A stretch of 9,099 nucleotides of DNA from CBFHOS01 sp965657645 (GCA_965657645.1 CBFHOS010000044.1:1-9099); one strand, 5' to 3'. Counted from the first letter of the stretch, positions 1-7,579 are shown. The notes: a model not told the origin generated them from the sequence alone. Made by a program: numbers and translations.

Positions 1-2
1 GG

Positions 3-3000
3 GATATCACACTAAAGACTGGTGATGATGTGTTGCTGGTGCCAATTGCCCGCGTTGGATTTGCCCTTTCAAGTTTGATGCAGGGACGCCCGAACGAAAT
101 TGCTCTGCTAGGCCTTAAACTTGATCTTGTGCGCGGCTCGGATGGATGGGCGACATCACCGTCTGGATCGTTGTTTGGCGAGATTGCTTCCCGGGCCAAT
201 GGCCCGACAGACACGAATGCCCCTGCCAGTGGCCCTGTAAATGGCGTTATCGGTTTTGCTGGATTGCAACATATTGTCATTGCGGCAGATCACCTGACCA
301 TCGCCCATGAAGATTTTGATGATTTGGCGCCGTTGAAACTGGTTGATTTTAGCGCCCGCATCACCGCATCCAGTGACGGCAGTCTTGGTGGCACGATGAG
401 CGCTAGCCGCGAGATGGCCAGTGAAGCGGCGGGAAGCGTTAGTGTGAGATTTACCGGCTGGCCCGGCCGTGATGGCTTTCTTGCCGATGTCGCGATGGAA
501 GAATTCAACCTTGCTGACTTGACCACCTATTTCAAACCCATCCCCGCCAGTGTCGGCCAGCTTGGTAAAATTTCGGGTCAGATATATGGCGGTTTTGGTG
601 ATAATGGTGTGAACCGGATTGATGCTGATATCATTGCGCGCGATGGTAATCTTAGCTTGCCCGGATCGACTGAATTAGGTGGGTTTGATCGGGCAAATCT
701 CGATTTTACCTATCGCCGCGACGCCAATCTTTTGCAAATTAGTTCCGCCGAGGTAATGCTGCGCGATAGTCGTAAATTGGGTTTCGCTGGCGATGTGATT
801 GGCGTGCATTCTCCCGCGCCTAGCGTGAACGGTGTGCTGAGTGCCAACCGATTGAGTTTGGCCTCGCTCTATAATGACTGGCCGGCCGGCGTTGCGGATG
901 ATTTTAAAGACAATATGCAAGACCGCTTTTCTGGCGGCGCATTTGAAAATGCACGCCTTGAGGTGATCGGTAGCTTTGATCGTAATGGCAGGCGCCTTGT
1001 GGTAACGCATCTTGATGTGACCAGTGATTTTGCCGGGGTGCGGATGAATGTGGCTGGCGGCCAATATAAACGGCTTGTTGGCACCATTGATGGCGCGTTG
1101 GCTTTGCGCCTTGGTAATGGCGGACAGGTGGAAAATGTCGGCCTTGAATTGGCGTTAAAAGATGGGTCAGTTTTATTGGCTGATCACCCGGTTGCAGTGC
1201 CAATCGACAATCTATCAATCAAAGCGGGCCTTAGTGACAGCGTGTTGTCGCTGGATGAAATGGCCATCATGTTTGACGATGGCGGCGAGATTACCGCGGA
1301 TGGCGCGCTCGTGCTTTTGCCTGACTGGTCACCTGAACAACTGCGCTTTTCCCTTAATACAAAGATCATGGATATTGGCCTCTTTCATGCGGTTTGGCCG
1401 GAATGGGTGGTTAGCACTACACGCCGCTGGGTGGATGAAAAGATCACCGATGGTGTGGTCCAGAATGCCAAGTTAAAAATCGTTTCAGATTTCACCAAGG
1501 ACAAGCCAGCACTTAGCGAGCTCACCGGAAGCCTTGGCCTAGTCGACGCACGGTTGGCGCTTGGGGGTAACATACCTGTTTTTGAGGATGTCGACGCGCT
1601 TATCACGCTGGATAAGAGCCAAGCCGACATCCAATTTCTTTCGGCTCAGGTTGATGAATTGGCGGTCCAGCAGGGCCGTGTCATGATTGCGCCGATCATC
1701 GGCGGACAGCCCCGGGCGATTGCCGATCTCAACCTAAAGGGTGAATTGGCCAGTGCGATTACAATCGCCAACAGCTTTGGTCTAACCAAGGCGGGCGGGG
1801 TGTTTGATCTGGAGACGATTGAGGCTAGCGGCGAGGTCGAGATGGCCATTAAAACAGGTTTTCCTGTCGGTCCGAAACTCGATCGCGGCGATGTTGATAT
1901 CACCGTTGACGCGAATGTTTCTAGCGGTGATCTGCGCAATTTGCCATTTGATGCCGAGGTTACAAATGCCGAGCTGGTGATGTCATTCCGCCCCGAAGGT
2001 ATTAGCGTAACTGGATCGGCGGCGATATTTGACGTGCCGGGCAATTTTAGCTTTGTAACCGATGCCGCCAAAGGCCAGGTTGAATTTGTCGGGCGAGCCA
2101 ATCCATCGATACAGATGGCGGAAAAACTAGCCACGTTTAGCGGGATCGAGATTGGCGGCGAAGTTGGGGCCGCGCTCACGCTTAATGGTGATAATGCGTT
2201 TACAGACCTTAAAGTCGCGCTGGCCGCGGATATGCGCCGTGCGTCGGTCAATGTGCCGGTTTTGAACTGGGCAAAATTGCCCGGCGAAAATGGACTGGCC
2301 AGCCTGACATTTGGTGTGCGGGATGGCCGGATTTACTCGCTTGATAGCATCGATATCTCTCTTGGTAGCCTCAGTGCAACCGGACAAGTCGTGCTTGGCG
2401 AGGATGGCAGTATGCGCGGCGCGTTGTTCGAGCGCGTTGTCTGGCCGGGCAATGATCTGCGCGATTTCATCATCGAGAGCGGTAGTTCCGGTGAATGGAA
2501 AATAGGCACATCTGCCAAGCTTATTGATCTTGTACCATTGCGCCGCAACGAGGGTGTTGGTGAAGGTCAGCCGATTAGTTTTGATATCACTGGCGAGCGC
2601 ATTGTCATTGGGCAGGGCGTCGTATTGCAAGGACAGATCACCGGCAACAAGCGGGCCGATGGTGGCGGTAAGGCCAAGTTTTCGGGTAATCTATTGCGCA
2701 ATAACGAACCGATGATTACCGAGTCCGAATTGACCGTGGTGTTTGGTGAAAAGGGTGATTTGCTGAATGGCGCTGGTCTCATTGGCGGGGCGGAAACAAC
2801 GATTGCCTATAGTGCGGCGAGTGATAAGGACCCGACATTGAAACTGGTTTCGAAAAATGCTGGTCGCCTATTGAATGGCCTTGGCATCACCGATGCCATT
2901 AGTTCCGGCGAGATTGTCCTAACCAACGTGTTTGCCGGTGATGATCTGGCCGAATTTGACACTGACATCAAAATGACTGGCTTTAACGTTCTTGAGGCCC

Positions 3001-3461
3001 CGCGGGCGGTTAAGATCTTTTCCGTTCTGGGACCGATTGGTCTCTATAAACTGGTCGAGGGCGAGGGAACCTATTTTGCGTGGGGCGATGCCCAATTCGA
3101 AAAGCGTGGGTCGATGGTGCGGTTAAAGAATGTTCGCGCTGGTGGTGATGCGCTAGCGGTTAGCATGGTCGGCACTTATGACACCAATCTGCGGCAGGTA
3201 AATATCAGCGGCAATCTGATCCCGGCGAATTTCGTTAACAAAATTGCCGAGGCTGTGCCGGTTCTTGGCACAATCCTCACCGGTCTTGATAATAGCGGCA
3301 TTGTGGTTAGCCAATTCAGCATGGTTGGCGACATTGATGATCCCGAAACATCGACCAACGCGGCATCGCTTGTGCCCGGATTGCTTCGTGACCTCTTTAG
3401 CCCAGATTGGTTAGGGCGCGAGTCAGAGCGCATATTGGGCGCTGATAACGCCACAGACTAG
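3..3461 (+). CDS. DUF3971 / AsmA-like (YhdP-type) giant envelope protein, 5'-truncated
   Basis: The reading frame is open from the first bases of the window (GAT ATC ACA CTA...) to TAG at 3459-3461. A GTG at position 30 could act as a start, but homologous proteins normally begin with a short cytoplasmic tail, one membrane helix and a chorein-like N-terminal segment, none of which is present. I therefore read it as lacking about 80-150 N-terminal residues. About 1,150 residues remain, rich in the alternating beta-strand pattern (G-x-hydrophobic repeats) expected of a beta-taco or groove protein. The last ~220 residues carry the AsmA-like C-terminal signature: SKNAGRLLNGLG, FSVLGPIGLYKLVEG, then GNLIPANFVNKI..VPVLGTILTG and a closing PGLLRDLF. 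Relatives (YhdP, TamB, AsmA) are inner-membrane-anchored proteins spanning the periplasm and linked to phospholipid transport to the outer membrane. That role is inferred from the family. It is convergent with tyrS and has no partner gene in the window. Confidence 0.85.
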   Translation, partial: DITLKTGDDVLLVPIARVGFALSSLMQGRPNEIALLGLKLDLVRGSDGWATSPSGSLFGEIASRANGPTDTNAPASGPVNGVIGFAGLQHIVIAADHLTIAHEDFDDLAPLKLVDFSARITASSDGSLGGTMSASREMASEAAGSVSVRFTGWPGRDGFLADVAMEEFNLADLTTYFKPIPASVGQLGKISGQIYGGFGDNGVNRIDADIIARDGNLSLPGSTELGGFDRANLDFTYRRDANLLQISSAEVMLRDSRKLGFAGDVIGVHSPAPSVNGVLSANRLSLASLYNDWPAGVADDFKDNMQDRFSGGAFENARLEVIGSFDRNGRRLVVTHLDVTSDFAGVRMNVAGGQYKRLVGTIDGALALRLGNGGQVENVGLELALKDGSVLLADHPVAVPIDNLSIKAGLSDSVLSLDEMAIMFDDGGEITADGALVLLPDWSPEQLRFSLNTKIMDIGLFHAVWPEWVVSTTRRWVDEKITDGVVQNAKLKIVSDFTKDKPALSELTGSLGLVDARLALGGNIPVFEDVDALITLDKSQADIQFLSAQVDELAVQQGRVMIAPIIGGQPRAIADLNLKGELASAITIANSFGLTKAGGVFDLETIEASGEVEMAIKTGFPVGPKLDRGDVDITVDANVSSGDLRNLPFDAEVTNAELVMSFRPEGISVTGSAAIFDVPGNFSFVTDAAKGQVEFVGRANPSIQMAEKLATFSGIEIGGEVGAALTLNGDNAFTDLKVALAADMRRASVNVPVLNWAKLPGENGLASLTFGVRDGRIYSLDSIDISLGSLSATGQVVLGEDGSMRGALFERVVWPGNDLRDFIIESGSSGEWKIGTSAKLIDLVPLRRNEGVGEGQPISFDITGERIVIGQGVVLQGQITGNKRADGGGKAKFSGNLLRNNEPMITESELTVVFGEKGDLLNGAGLIGGAETTIAYSAASDKDPTLKLVSKNAGRLLNGLGITDAISSGEIVLTNVFAGDDLAEFDTDIKMTGFNVLEAPRAVKIFSVLGPIGLYKLVEGEGTYFAWGDAQFEKRGSMVRLKNVRAGGDALAVSMVGTYDTNLRQVNISGNLIPANFVNKIAEAVPVLGTILTGLDNSGIVVSQFSMVGDIDDPETSTNAASLVPGLLRDLFSPDWLGRESERILGADNATD

Positions 3462-3490
3462 GCAAAACAGGCTAGGCAAATAAGTGACCG

Positions 3491-3538
3491 GACCCAATAC
3501 AGAACCCGATACAGAACCCAACACAGGGCCCAATAGCC
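3491..3538. repeat. Four imperfect 12-bp tandem repeats between convergent genes
   Basis: Four consecutive 12-bp units sit at 3491-3502, 3503-3514, 3515-3526 and 3527-3538, with approximate consensus AACCCAATACAG. Units 1-3 each differ from the consensus at one or two positions, and unit 4 is more degenerate. They lie in the 89-bp gap between the AsmA-like gene and tyrS. A shorter direct repeat, CTAGGCAAA, flanks the stop codon of the upstream gene (about 3458-3466 and 3472-3480). No protein is supported here: the frame giving DPIQNPIQ is preceded directly by TGA and has no start codon. I read this as a local microsatellite-like expansion of unknown role. Confidence 0.75.
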
Positions 3539-3551
3539 AGCTGGGTTGCCC
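3526..3551. terminator. Possible weak hairpin between the convergent gene ends
   Basis: GGG-CCCA (3526-3532) can pair with TGGG (3542-3545) and CCC (3549-3551), leaving a three-base bulge (TTG) and a nine-base loop. The hairpin lies between two convergent stop codons, where a bidirectional terminator would be expected. Neither strand has a clear U-tract after it, so this is not a canonical intrinsic terminator. It could be incidental. Confidence 0.25.
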
Positions 3552-4795
3552 TAGGCGATTACCAGCAACGCATGCCGTTTTTTACCAGCCGACACCTTTG
3601 CCTTACCATCGGTAAAATCTGCCGCGGCGATTACATGCTCTTCATCGGCAATGGATTGATCATTTAGCCGGGCACCGCCGCCCCTGATTAACCGGCGGGC
3701 CTCACCATTGGATTTGGCAAAGCCTACCGCAACGAGGGCGTTAATCATGCTCATGCCGTCGCTGTCTTCGCTGGAAATCTCGGTTTGTGGCAGGCCGTCT
3801 GACATGCCCGAACCGGTAAATGTCTGGCTTGCTGTTGCCATTGCCTCGGCGGCCGCATCGGCGCCATGGCATAGGGTTGTTGCTTCATTCGCGAGAATGA
3901 TTTTGGCCTCATTGATCTCGGCACCTTCTAGCGCGGCTAGCCGGTTGACCTCATCCATTGGTAATTCGGTGAATAGGGCGAGGAACCGCGCCACATCACC
4001 ATCCTCGGTGTTGCGCCAGAACTGCCAGAAATGGAAGGGTGACAGCTTTTCCGCATTTAGCCACACCGCACCATCGGCTGATTTGCCCATCTTGGCACCA
4101 GAAGACGTGGTGATCAGCGGCGAGGTCAGGCCGAAAATCTCTTGGGCATCAACGCGCCGGGTCAAATCGATACCCGAAACAATGTTGCCCCACTGGTCGG
4201 ATCCGCCCATCTGCAACAAACAGCCATAGCGCCGCCGTAATTCCAGAAAATCATAGGCTTGGAGGATGGCGTAATTGAATTCGAGGAAGGATAGTGGCTG
4301 TTCCCGTTCAAGACGTGCCTTGACCGATTCCATGCCCATCATCCGGTTGATCGAAAAATGCGGACCGTAATCACGCAGGAACCGCACATAAGCAAGCCCG
4401 TCCAGCCAGTCAGCATTATCCGCCATAACCGCATCGGTCGGCCCATCGCCAAATGTCAGGTATTTTTCAAAAACACTCTTAATGCCTTGTTTATTATGCT
4501 CAATATCTTGATCAGACAATAGCGGCCGGGCGGTATCTTTGCCCGAAGGATCGCCAACCTTGGTGGTGCCGCCGCCCATCAGAACAATCGGCTTATGCCC
4601 GGTTTGCTGTAATATCCGCAGCATCATGATTTGCACTAGTGATCCCACATGCAGACTATCCGCGGTACAATCAAAGCCAATATAGGTCGGAATGATTTTT
4701 TGCGTGGCGGCGTCATCCAGCCCCTCAATATTGGTGCTTTGGTGAATGTAGCCACGCTCGTCAAAGCGCTGGATGAGGTCTGATTTATAAGTCAT
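3551..4795 (-). CDS. tyrS: Tyrosyl-tRNA synthetase
   Basis: This class I aminoacyl-tRNA synthetase activates tyrosine with ATP and charges tRNA-Tyr in the cytoplasm. The 414-residue product matches the usual bacterial length and is complete. The tyrosine pocket begins at TYIGFDCTADSLHVGS (residues 37-52), which contains the HIGH-type signature HVGS (49-52). GGGTTKVGDPSGK follows at 74-86. The substrate-binding segment YAILQAYD is at 175-182 and GGSDQWGN is at 197-204. The KMSKS-type loop is KMGKS at 235-239. The C-terminal ~70 residues form an S4 RNA-binding domain (GFAKSNGEARRLIRGGGARLN). The ATG start is chosen because MTYKSDLIQRFDERGYIHQ is a normal N-terminus for the family, although only a weak GGACG stands upstream as a ribosome binding site. 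The gene starts 17 bp after the hydrolase stop codon on the same strand, so the two are probably co-transcribed. Confidence 0.97.
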   Translation of the reverse strand: MTYKSDLIQRFDERGYIHQSTNIEGLDDAATQKIIPTYIGFDCTADSLHVGSLVQIMMLRILQQTGHKPIVLMGGGTTKVGDPSGKDTARPLLSDQDIEHNKQGIKSVFEKYLTFGDGPTDAVMADNADWLDGLAYVRFLRDYGPHFSINRMMGMESVKARLEREQPLSFLEFNYAILQAYDFLELRRRYGCLLQMGGSDQWGNIVSGIDLTRRVDAQEIFGLTSPLITTSSGAKMGKSADGAVWLNAEKLSPFHFWQFWRNTEDGDVARFLALFTELPMDEVNRLAALEGAEINEAKIILANEATTLCHGADAAAEAMATASQTFTGSGMSDGLPQTEISSEDSDGMSMINALVAVGFAKSNGEARRLIRGGGARLNDQSIADEEHVIAAADFTDGKAKVSAGKKRHALLVIA

Positions 4796-4812
4796 GGGAT
4801 CGATCGTCCAAA

Positions 4813-5489
4813 TTAGGCCAGAGGGTCAAAGTCCGGTGCGCTCAGAGCATTGTCAAGATAGTCCGAAATGTTGCCAATCAGCGGATCGAGGTGATCGCTA
4901 AAGAAATGATTGGCCCCGGCAAGGATGTTGATGTCAATTTTGACACCCTTTTGAATAGACAGACGCTCAACCAATTTGTGGATCGCATCTGGCGGGACCT
5001 CGGTATCTTCCTCGCCATTAATAATCAGGCCAGAGGCCGGACATGGTGCAAGGAATGAGAAATCATGCGTGATCGCAGGCGGCGCAACCGAGATAAAGCC
5101 GCGAATTTCAGGCCGCCGCATCATCAATTGCATGCCGATCCACGATCCGAATGAGAAACCGGCNNNNNNNNNNCGGCAATCCAGCATTGGCGCGACGCCG
5201 GGTTTTGTGCCTGTAGCCAATCCATCGCCGTTGCGGCATCAGATAGCTCGCCTTCACCATTGTCATAGGTGCCTTGAGAGCGGCCAACACCTCTAAAGTT
5301 AAAGCGCATAACGGCAAAGCCGCGTGATTGAAAATGCTTATATAGCGCGTAAGTCACCTTATTATTCATCGAACCGCCTTTGTCGGGTTCTGGATGAAGT
5401 ATCAGCGCGGTTGGCGCGTCCGGCGTTTCAGCTGGCATATAGCGGCATTCAATCCGGCCTTCTGGACCGTTAATAATCACCTCTGGCAT
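4813..5489 (-). CDS. Alpha/beta hydrolase (COG2945-like), interrupted by an assembly gap
   Basis: This is a small cytoplasmic serine hydrolase of the alpha/beta fold whose substrate I cannot name. The two halves lie in different frames on either side of ten Ns (5164-5173). The upstream half ends ...CWIA and the downstream half begins AGFSFGSW. The bases flanking the gap both read CGGC. Collapsing that 4-bp overlap and removing the Ns gives one open frame of 226 codons including stop from the upstream ATG (5504), with the expected WIAGFSFGSW elbow. Numbered from the ATG at 5489, the putative triad is Ser108 (GFSFG), Asp157 (NGEEDTEVP) and His190 (GANHFF). The HPEPDKGG strand and the RFNFRGVGRSQG segment are also family-like. 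I prefer the ATG at 5489 (MPEVIINGPEGRIE) because GGAA stands at suitable spacing before it and homologs begin this way. The ATG at 5504 adds five residues. It is the first gene of a predicted pair with tyrS. The break is very probably artificial, not a pseudogene. Confidence 0.88.
5164..5173. other. Assembly gap (10 Ns)
   Basis: Ten undetermined bases mark a join between contigs. The sequence just before (ending CCGGC) and just after (starting CGGCAAT) share CGGC, so the two pieces may abut or overlap, with no sequence missing. Merging at CGGC restores the reading frame of the hydrolase. Read as written, the fixed-length N run shifts the frame. Confidence 0.95.
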
Positions 5490-5525
5490 ATTTTTTCCGA
5501 TCATCTTGTGCTACGGTAAAAACGG

Positions 5526-5554
5526 CTTATATCGTAATAATCAAGTCAGGCCAA
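5526..5554 (-). promoter_or_regulatory. Candidate sigma70 promoter for the hydrolase-tyrS pair
   Basis: On the minus strand TTGGCC (5554-5549) is followed after exactly 17 bp by TATAAG (5531-5526), matching the -35 and -10 consensus at four and five of six positions. A start of transcription near 5519 would leave about 30 nt before the ATG at 5489. This is pattern matching by eye in a divergent intergenic region, with no experimental support. Confidence 0.5.
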
Positions 5555-5586
5555 GCGAGCTTTGCTGTATGGCGGCAATTGAAATG

Positions 5587-5594
5587 GGTTAACC
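5587..5594. promoter_or_regulatory. GGTTAACC palindrome ahead of cysE
   Basis: A perfect 8-bp palindrome, GGTTAACC, ends 15 bp before the cysE start codon. It sits just upstream of the AAGGA that probably serves as the cysE ribosome binding site. It shares the half-site GGTTA with a longer inverted repeat before the cysteine desulfurase gene (6398-6413). It might be an operator for the cluster, but eight bases can occur by chance. Confidence 0.25.
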
Positions 5595-5609
5595 AAGGAT
5601 ATTCGGTGC

Positions 5610-6350
5610 ATGTTCTCAAAATTGAACAGAGATTTATCGGCGATCATGGAACGCGATCCGGCGGCTAGTTCACGGCTCGCGGCGATATTCCTATATCCGA
5701 GTTTCCAAGTCATGCTCGCCTATCGCATTGCCAACCCGCTGTGGAAAATGAAGTTCAAATTCATTGCGCGATTGATTATGCAAGTCACCCGCTGGATTAC
5801 GAATATCGAAATTCATCCGGGCGCGACCATCGGTTGTGGATTCTTTGTCGATCATGGCGCTGGTGTGGTTATTGGTGAAACCGCGATTATCGGGCGCAAT
5901 GTAACGCTATATCAGGGTGTCACCCTTGGCGGTGTTCTTCCGTCTGTGGATTCTGCCCAACAGCGCGCGGTAAAGCGTCACCCGACCATCGAGGATGATG
6001 TGATCATTGGTTCTGGTGCCCAGATTCTAGGCGCCATCACTGTTCACTGCTGTGCGCGTGTCGGCGGTAATTCAGTTGTGACAAAAGATGTGCCGCCCGG
6101 TGCGACAGTTGTGGGCGTGCCTGCGCGTCAAGTTGTGTCCAAACGCGCCGCGACGATTGATGATCCGTTTCAGGCATATGGTGTGGCGAACCCAGATGAA
6201 ATTGACCCACGTGAGCGCACAATCATTGCTCTTGTTGACGAGGTCCAGACGTTGCGGGCCCGCCTCAATGACATGGAAGATCGTCTGGCCTCAACAACCG
6301 TCCATAGCAAAGTTGATGAGCGCGGCGCACCACGCACCCGCAAAAGCTAG
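5610..6350 (+). CDS. cysE: Serine O-acetyltransferase
   Basis: CysE transfers acetyl from acetyl-CoA to L-serine to give O-acetylserine, the carbon acceptor in cysteine synthesis. The 246-residue protein is of the short type: only ~65 helical residues precede the left-handed beta-helix, compared with ~140 in E. coli CysE. The hexapeptide-repeat core starts at IEIHPGATIGCGFFVDHGAG (residues 66-85), with the catalytic-type His82 in VDHGAGVVIGETA and a second conserved histidine in RHP (124). Between them is an extended loop, GGVLPSVDSAQQRAVKRHP. The core ends with PPGATVVGVPAR (162-173). A charged tail follows, with a likely short coiled coil around residues 200-227, and the chain ends RTRKS, not the terminal isoleucine that E. 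coli CysE inserts into CysK. The ATG at 5610 has AAGGA ten bases upstream. The gene is divergent from the hydrolase and is followed by a cysteine desulfurase 89 bp downstream, which suggests a cysteine/sulfur cluster. Confidence 0.95.
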   Translation: MFSKLNRDLSAIMERDPAASSRLAAIFLYPSFQVMLAYRIANPLWKMKFKFIARLIMQVTRWITNIEIHPGATIGCGFFVDHGAGVVIGETAIIGRNVTLYQGVTLGGVLPSVDSAQQRAVKRHPTIEDDVIIGSGAQILGAITVHCCARVGGNSVVTKDVPPGATVVGVPARQVVSKRAATIDDPFQAYGVANPDEIDPRERTIIALVDEVQTLRARLNDMEDRLASTTVHSKVDERGAPRTRKS

Positions 6351-6397
6351 CCCCCAATAATGAATAATAGCTAGTGGCTGGCATGGTGCTCGCCGCT

Positions 6398-6413
6398 GGT
6401 TATCTCAATAACC
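6398..6413. repeat. Perfect 6-bp inverted repeat before the desulfurase gene
   Basis: GGTTAT-CTCA-ATAACC is a perfect inverted repeat with a four-base spacer. It lies in the 89-bp gap between cysE and the cysteine desulfurase gene, ending 26 bp before the preferred ATG (6440). The half-site GGTTA also occurs as a palindrome ahead of cysE. It could be an operator for a dimeric regulator or a small RNA hairpin. No U-tract follows, so it is not an intrinsic terminator. Confidence 0.4.
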
Positions 6414-6439
6414 CAACCCGCAATCGTGAAAGGGCGGTC

Positions 6440-7534
6440 ATGCAGAAACAGGATGCGATCTATCTTGATAGCAACGCCACCGCCCCGCTGCGCCCCGAAT
6501 CCGTGGCGGCCATGCATAAGGCGATGGGCCCGCCATCGAACCCGTCCTCGGTGCATAGCTTTGGCCGTAAAGCGCGACTTGCGGTTGAAACAGCGCGGGA
6601 AAATATCGCCATTCTGGCCAATTGCCGTAGCCAGGATGTGGTCTTTACCAGCGGCGGTAGCGAGGCCAATAATCTGGCCCTATCCGGCTATGATCATATC
6701 ATCACCAGCGCCATCGAGCATGATTCCGTACTTAACGCCGCGCCGCATGCGACCGTGATCAGGGTTAATGAGGACGGAGTTGTTGATCTGGCCCATCTGG
6801 CCGAGATTTTGGACGCCATTGATCCGGCCGAGAAATCTCGAATATTGGTGTCGGTAATGGCCGCGAATAATGAAACAGGCGTTATCCAGCCCCTTGCGGA
6901 AATAGTCGAATTGGCCCGTGCCGCCGGTGTTGCAACGCATAGTGACATGGTCCAGCTATTGGGCAAGGATCACATTGATTTTGCCGCGTCCGGCCTTGAT
7001 TACGCTAGCCTCTCAGCCCACAAGATTGGCGGACCAACCGGTGTTGGTGCTGTGTTGGTGCGCCCCGGCAAGGCATTGACCAGCATGATTAGAGGCGGCG
7101 GCCAAGAGCAGGGACGGCGCTCTGGCACAGAGAATTTCATCGGTATCGCTGGATTTGGCGCGGCGGCTAGCGCGGCCTTTGGCGATGTGGCGCATTATGC
7201 CGACATGGCGAAATGGCGGGACGAATTTGAGGCGGCAATGCGGGCGAAAAAGCCTGAGGCTATGGTCTTTGGCGCGGCGGTCGGACGCCTTGGTAATACC
7301 AGCTGTATTGCGGCGTTGGCAAAGCCCGCTGAGACCATGGTGATGGCGCTGGATATCGCCGGTGTAGCGGTGAGTGCCGGATCCGCCTGTTCATCGGGCA
7401 AGGTCAAAGAAAGCCATGTGTTGCGGGCCATGAATGCCGGTGATGGCGCGGCCCAAGCCATCCGCATTTCGGGCGGTTGGCAAACGCGTAGGAGTGATTT
7501 TGAAAAGCTTGCGGAAGTAATGCTTGCGCTGTAA
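6440..7534 (+). CDS. NifS/IscS-like cysteine desulfurase
   Basis: This PLP-dependent class V aminotransferase-fold enzyme converts cysteine to alanine and carries the sulfur as a persulfide for Fe-S clusters or tRNA thiolation. With the ATG at 6440 the product is 364 residues, slightly short for the family. An upstream GTG (6374) would add 22 residues unlike the family. The ATG is preferred because AAAGGGCGG precedes it and MQKQDAIYLDSNATAPLRP is the normal N-terminus. Visible landmarks are GGSEANN (72-78), the His of SAIEHDS (94), NNETG (143-147), Asp169 in HSDMVQ (pairs with the PLP nitrogen), SAHK with the PLP lysine (195), RSGTEN (227-232) and the catalytic cysteine in SAGSACSSGK (317). 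Compared with the usual DAVQ, the segment reads DMVQLLGK. It follows cysE and precedes the ferredoxin by 45 bp. The symbol is left blank because the sequence alone does not separate iscS, nifS or another subtype. Confidence 0.93.
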   Translation: MQKQDAIYLDSNATAPLRPESVAAMHKAMGPPSNPSSVHSFGRKARLAVETARENIAILANCRSQDVVFTSGGSEANNLALSGYDHIITSAIEHDSVLNAAPHATVIRVNEDGVVDLAHLAEILDAIDPAEKSRILVSVMAANNETGVIQPLAEIVELARAAGVATHSDMVQLLGKDHIDFAASGLDYASLSAHKIGGPTGVGAVLVRPGKALTSMIRGGGQEQGRRSGTENFIGIAGFGAAASAAFGDVAHYADMAKWRDEFEAAMRAKKPEAMVFGAAVGRLGNTSCIAALAKPAETMVMALDIAGVAVSAGSACSSGKVKESHVLRAMNAGDGAAQAIRISGGWQTRRSDFEKLAEVMLAL

Positions 7535-7579
7535 AAGCGAACAGAGATTATAAACCCCGATAACGGAGCAATGAGGCCC

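Noticed and set aside
1646..2630. Long minus-strand open frames within the AsmA-like gene (167 and 201 codons)
   Set aside because: They lie antisense to a continuous, family-recognisable frame, have no recognisable motifs and are low-complexity shadow translations.
3485..3560. Short repeat peptide (DPIQNPIQNPTQ) encoded by the 12-bp repeats
   Set aside because: A TGA lies directly upstream in that frame, and there is no start codon or ribosome binding site.
3708..4229. 173-codon plus-strand frame antisense to tyrS
   Set aside because: tyrS is unambiguous on the other strand and the antisense product has no recognisable features.
4813..5220. Separate 135-residue minus-strand protein starting MATGTKPG
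   Set aside because: Its first residues are the hydrolase read in the wrong frame upstream of the N run. The real C-terminal half begins at AGFSFG, and the start is an artefact of the gap length.
6374..6439. GTG start extending the cysteine desulfurase by 22 residues
   Set aside because: The extension has no family counterpart and includes the inverted repeat. The ATG at 6440 has a purine-rich binding site and gives the usual N-terminus.
7524..7554. Promoter TTGCGC...TATAAA before the ferredoxin
   Set aside because: The spacing is 19 bp and the -35 match is poor. The gene is close behind the desulfurase and is more simply read as part of its transcript.
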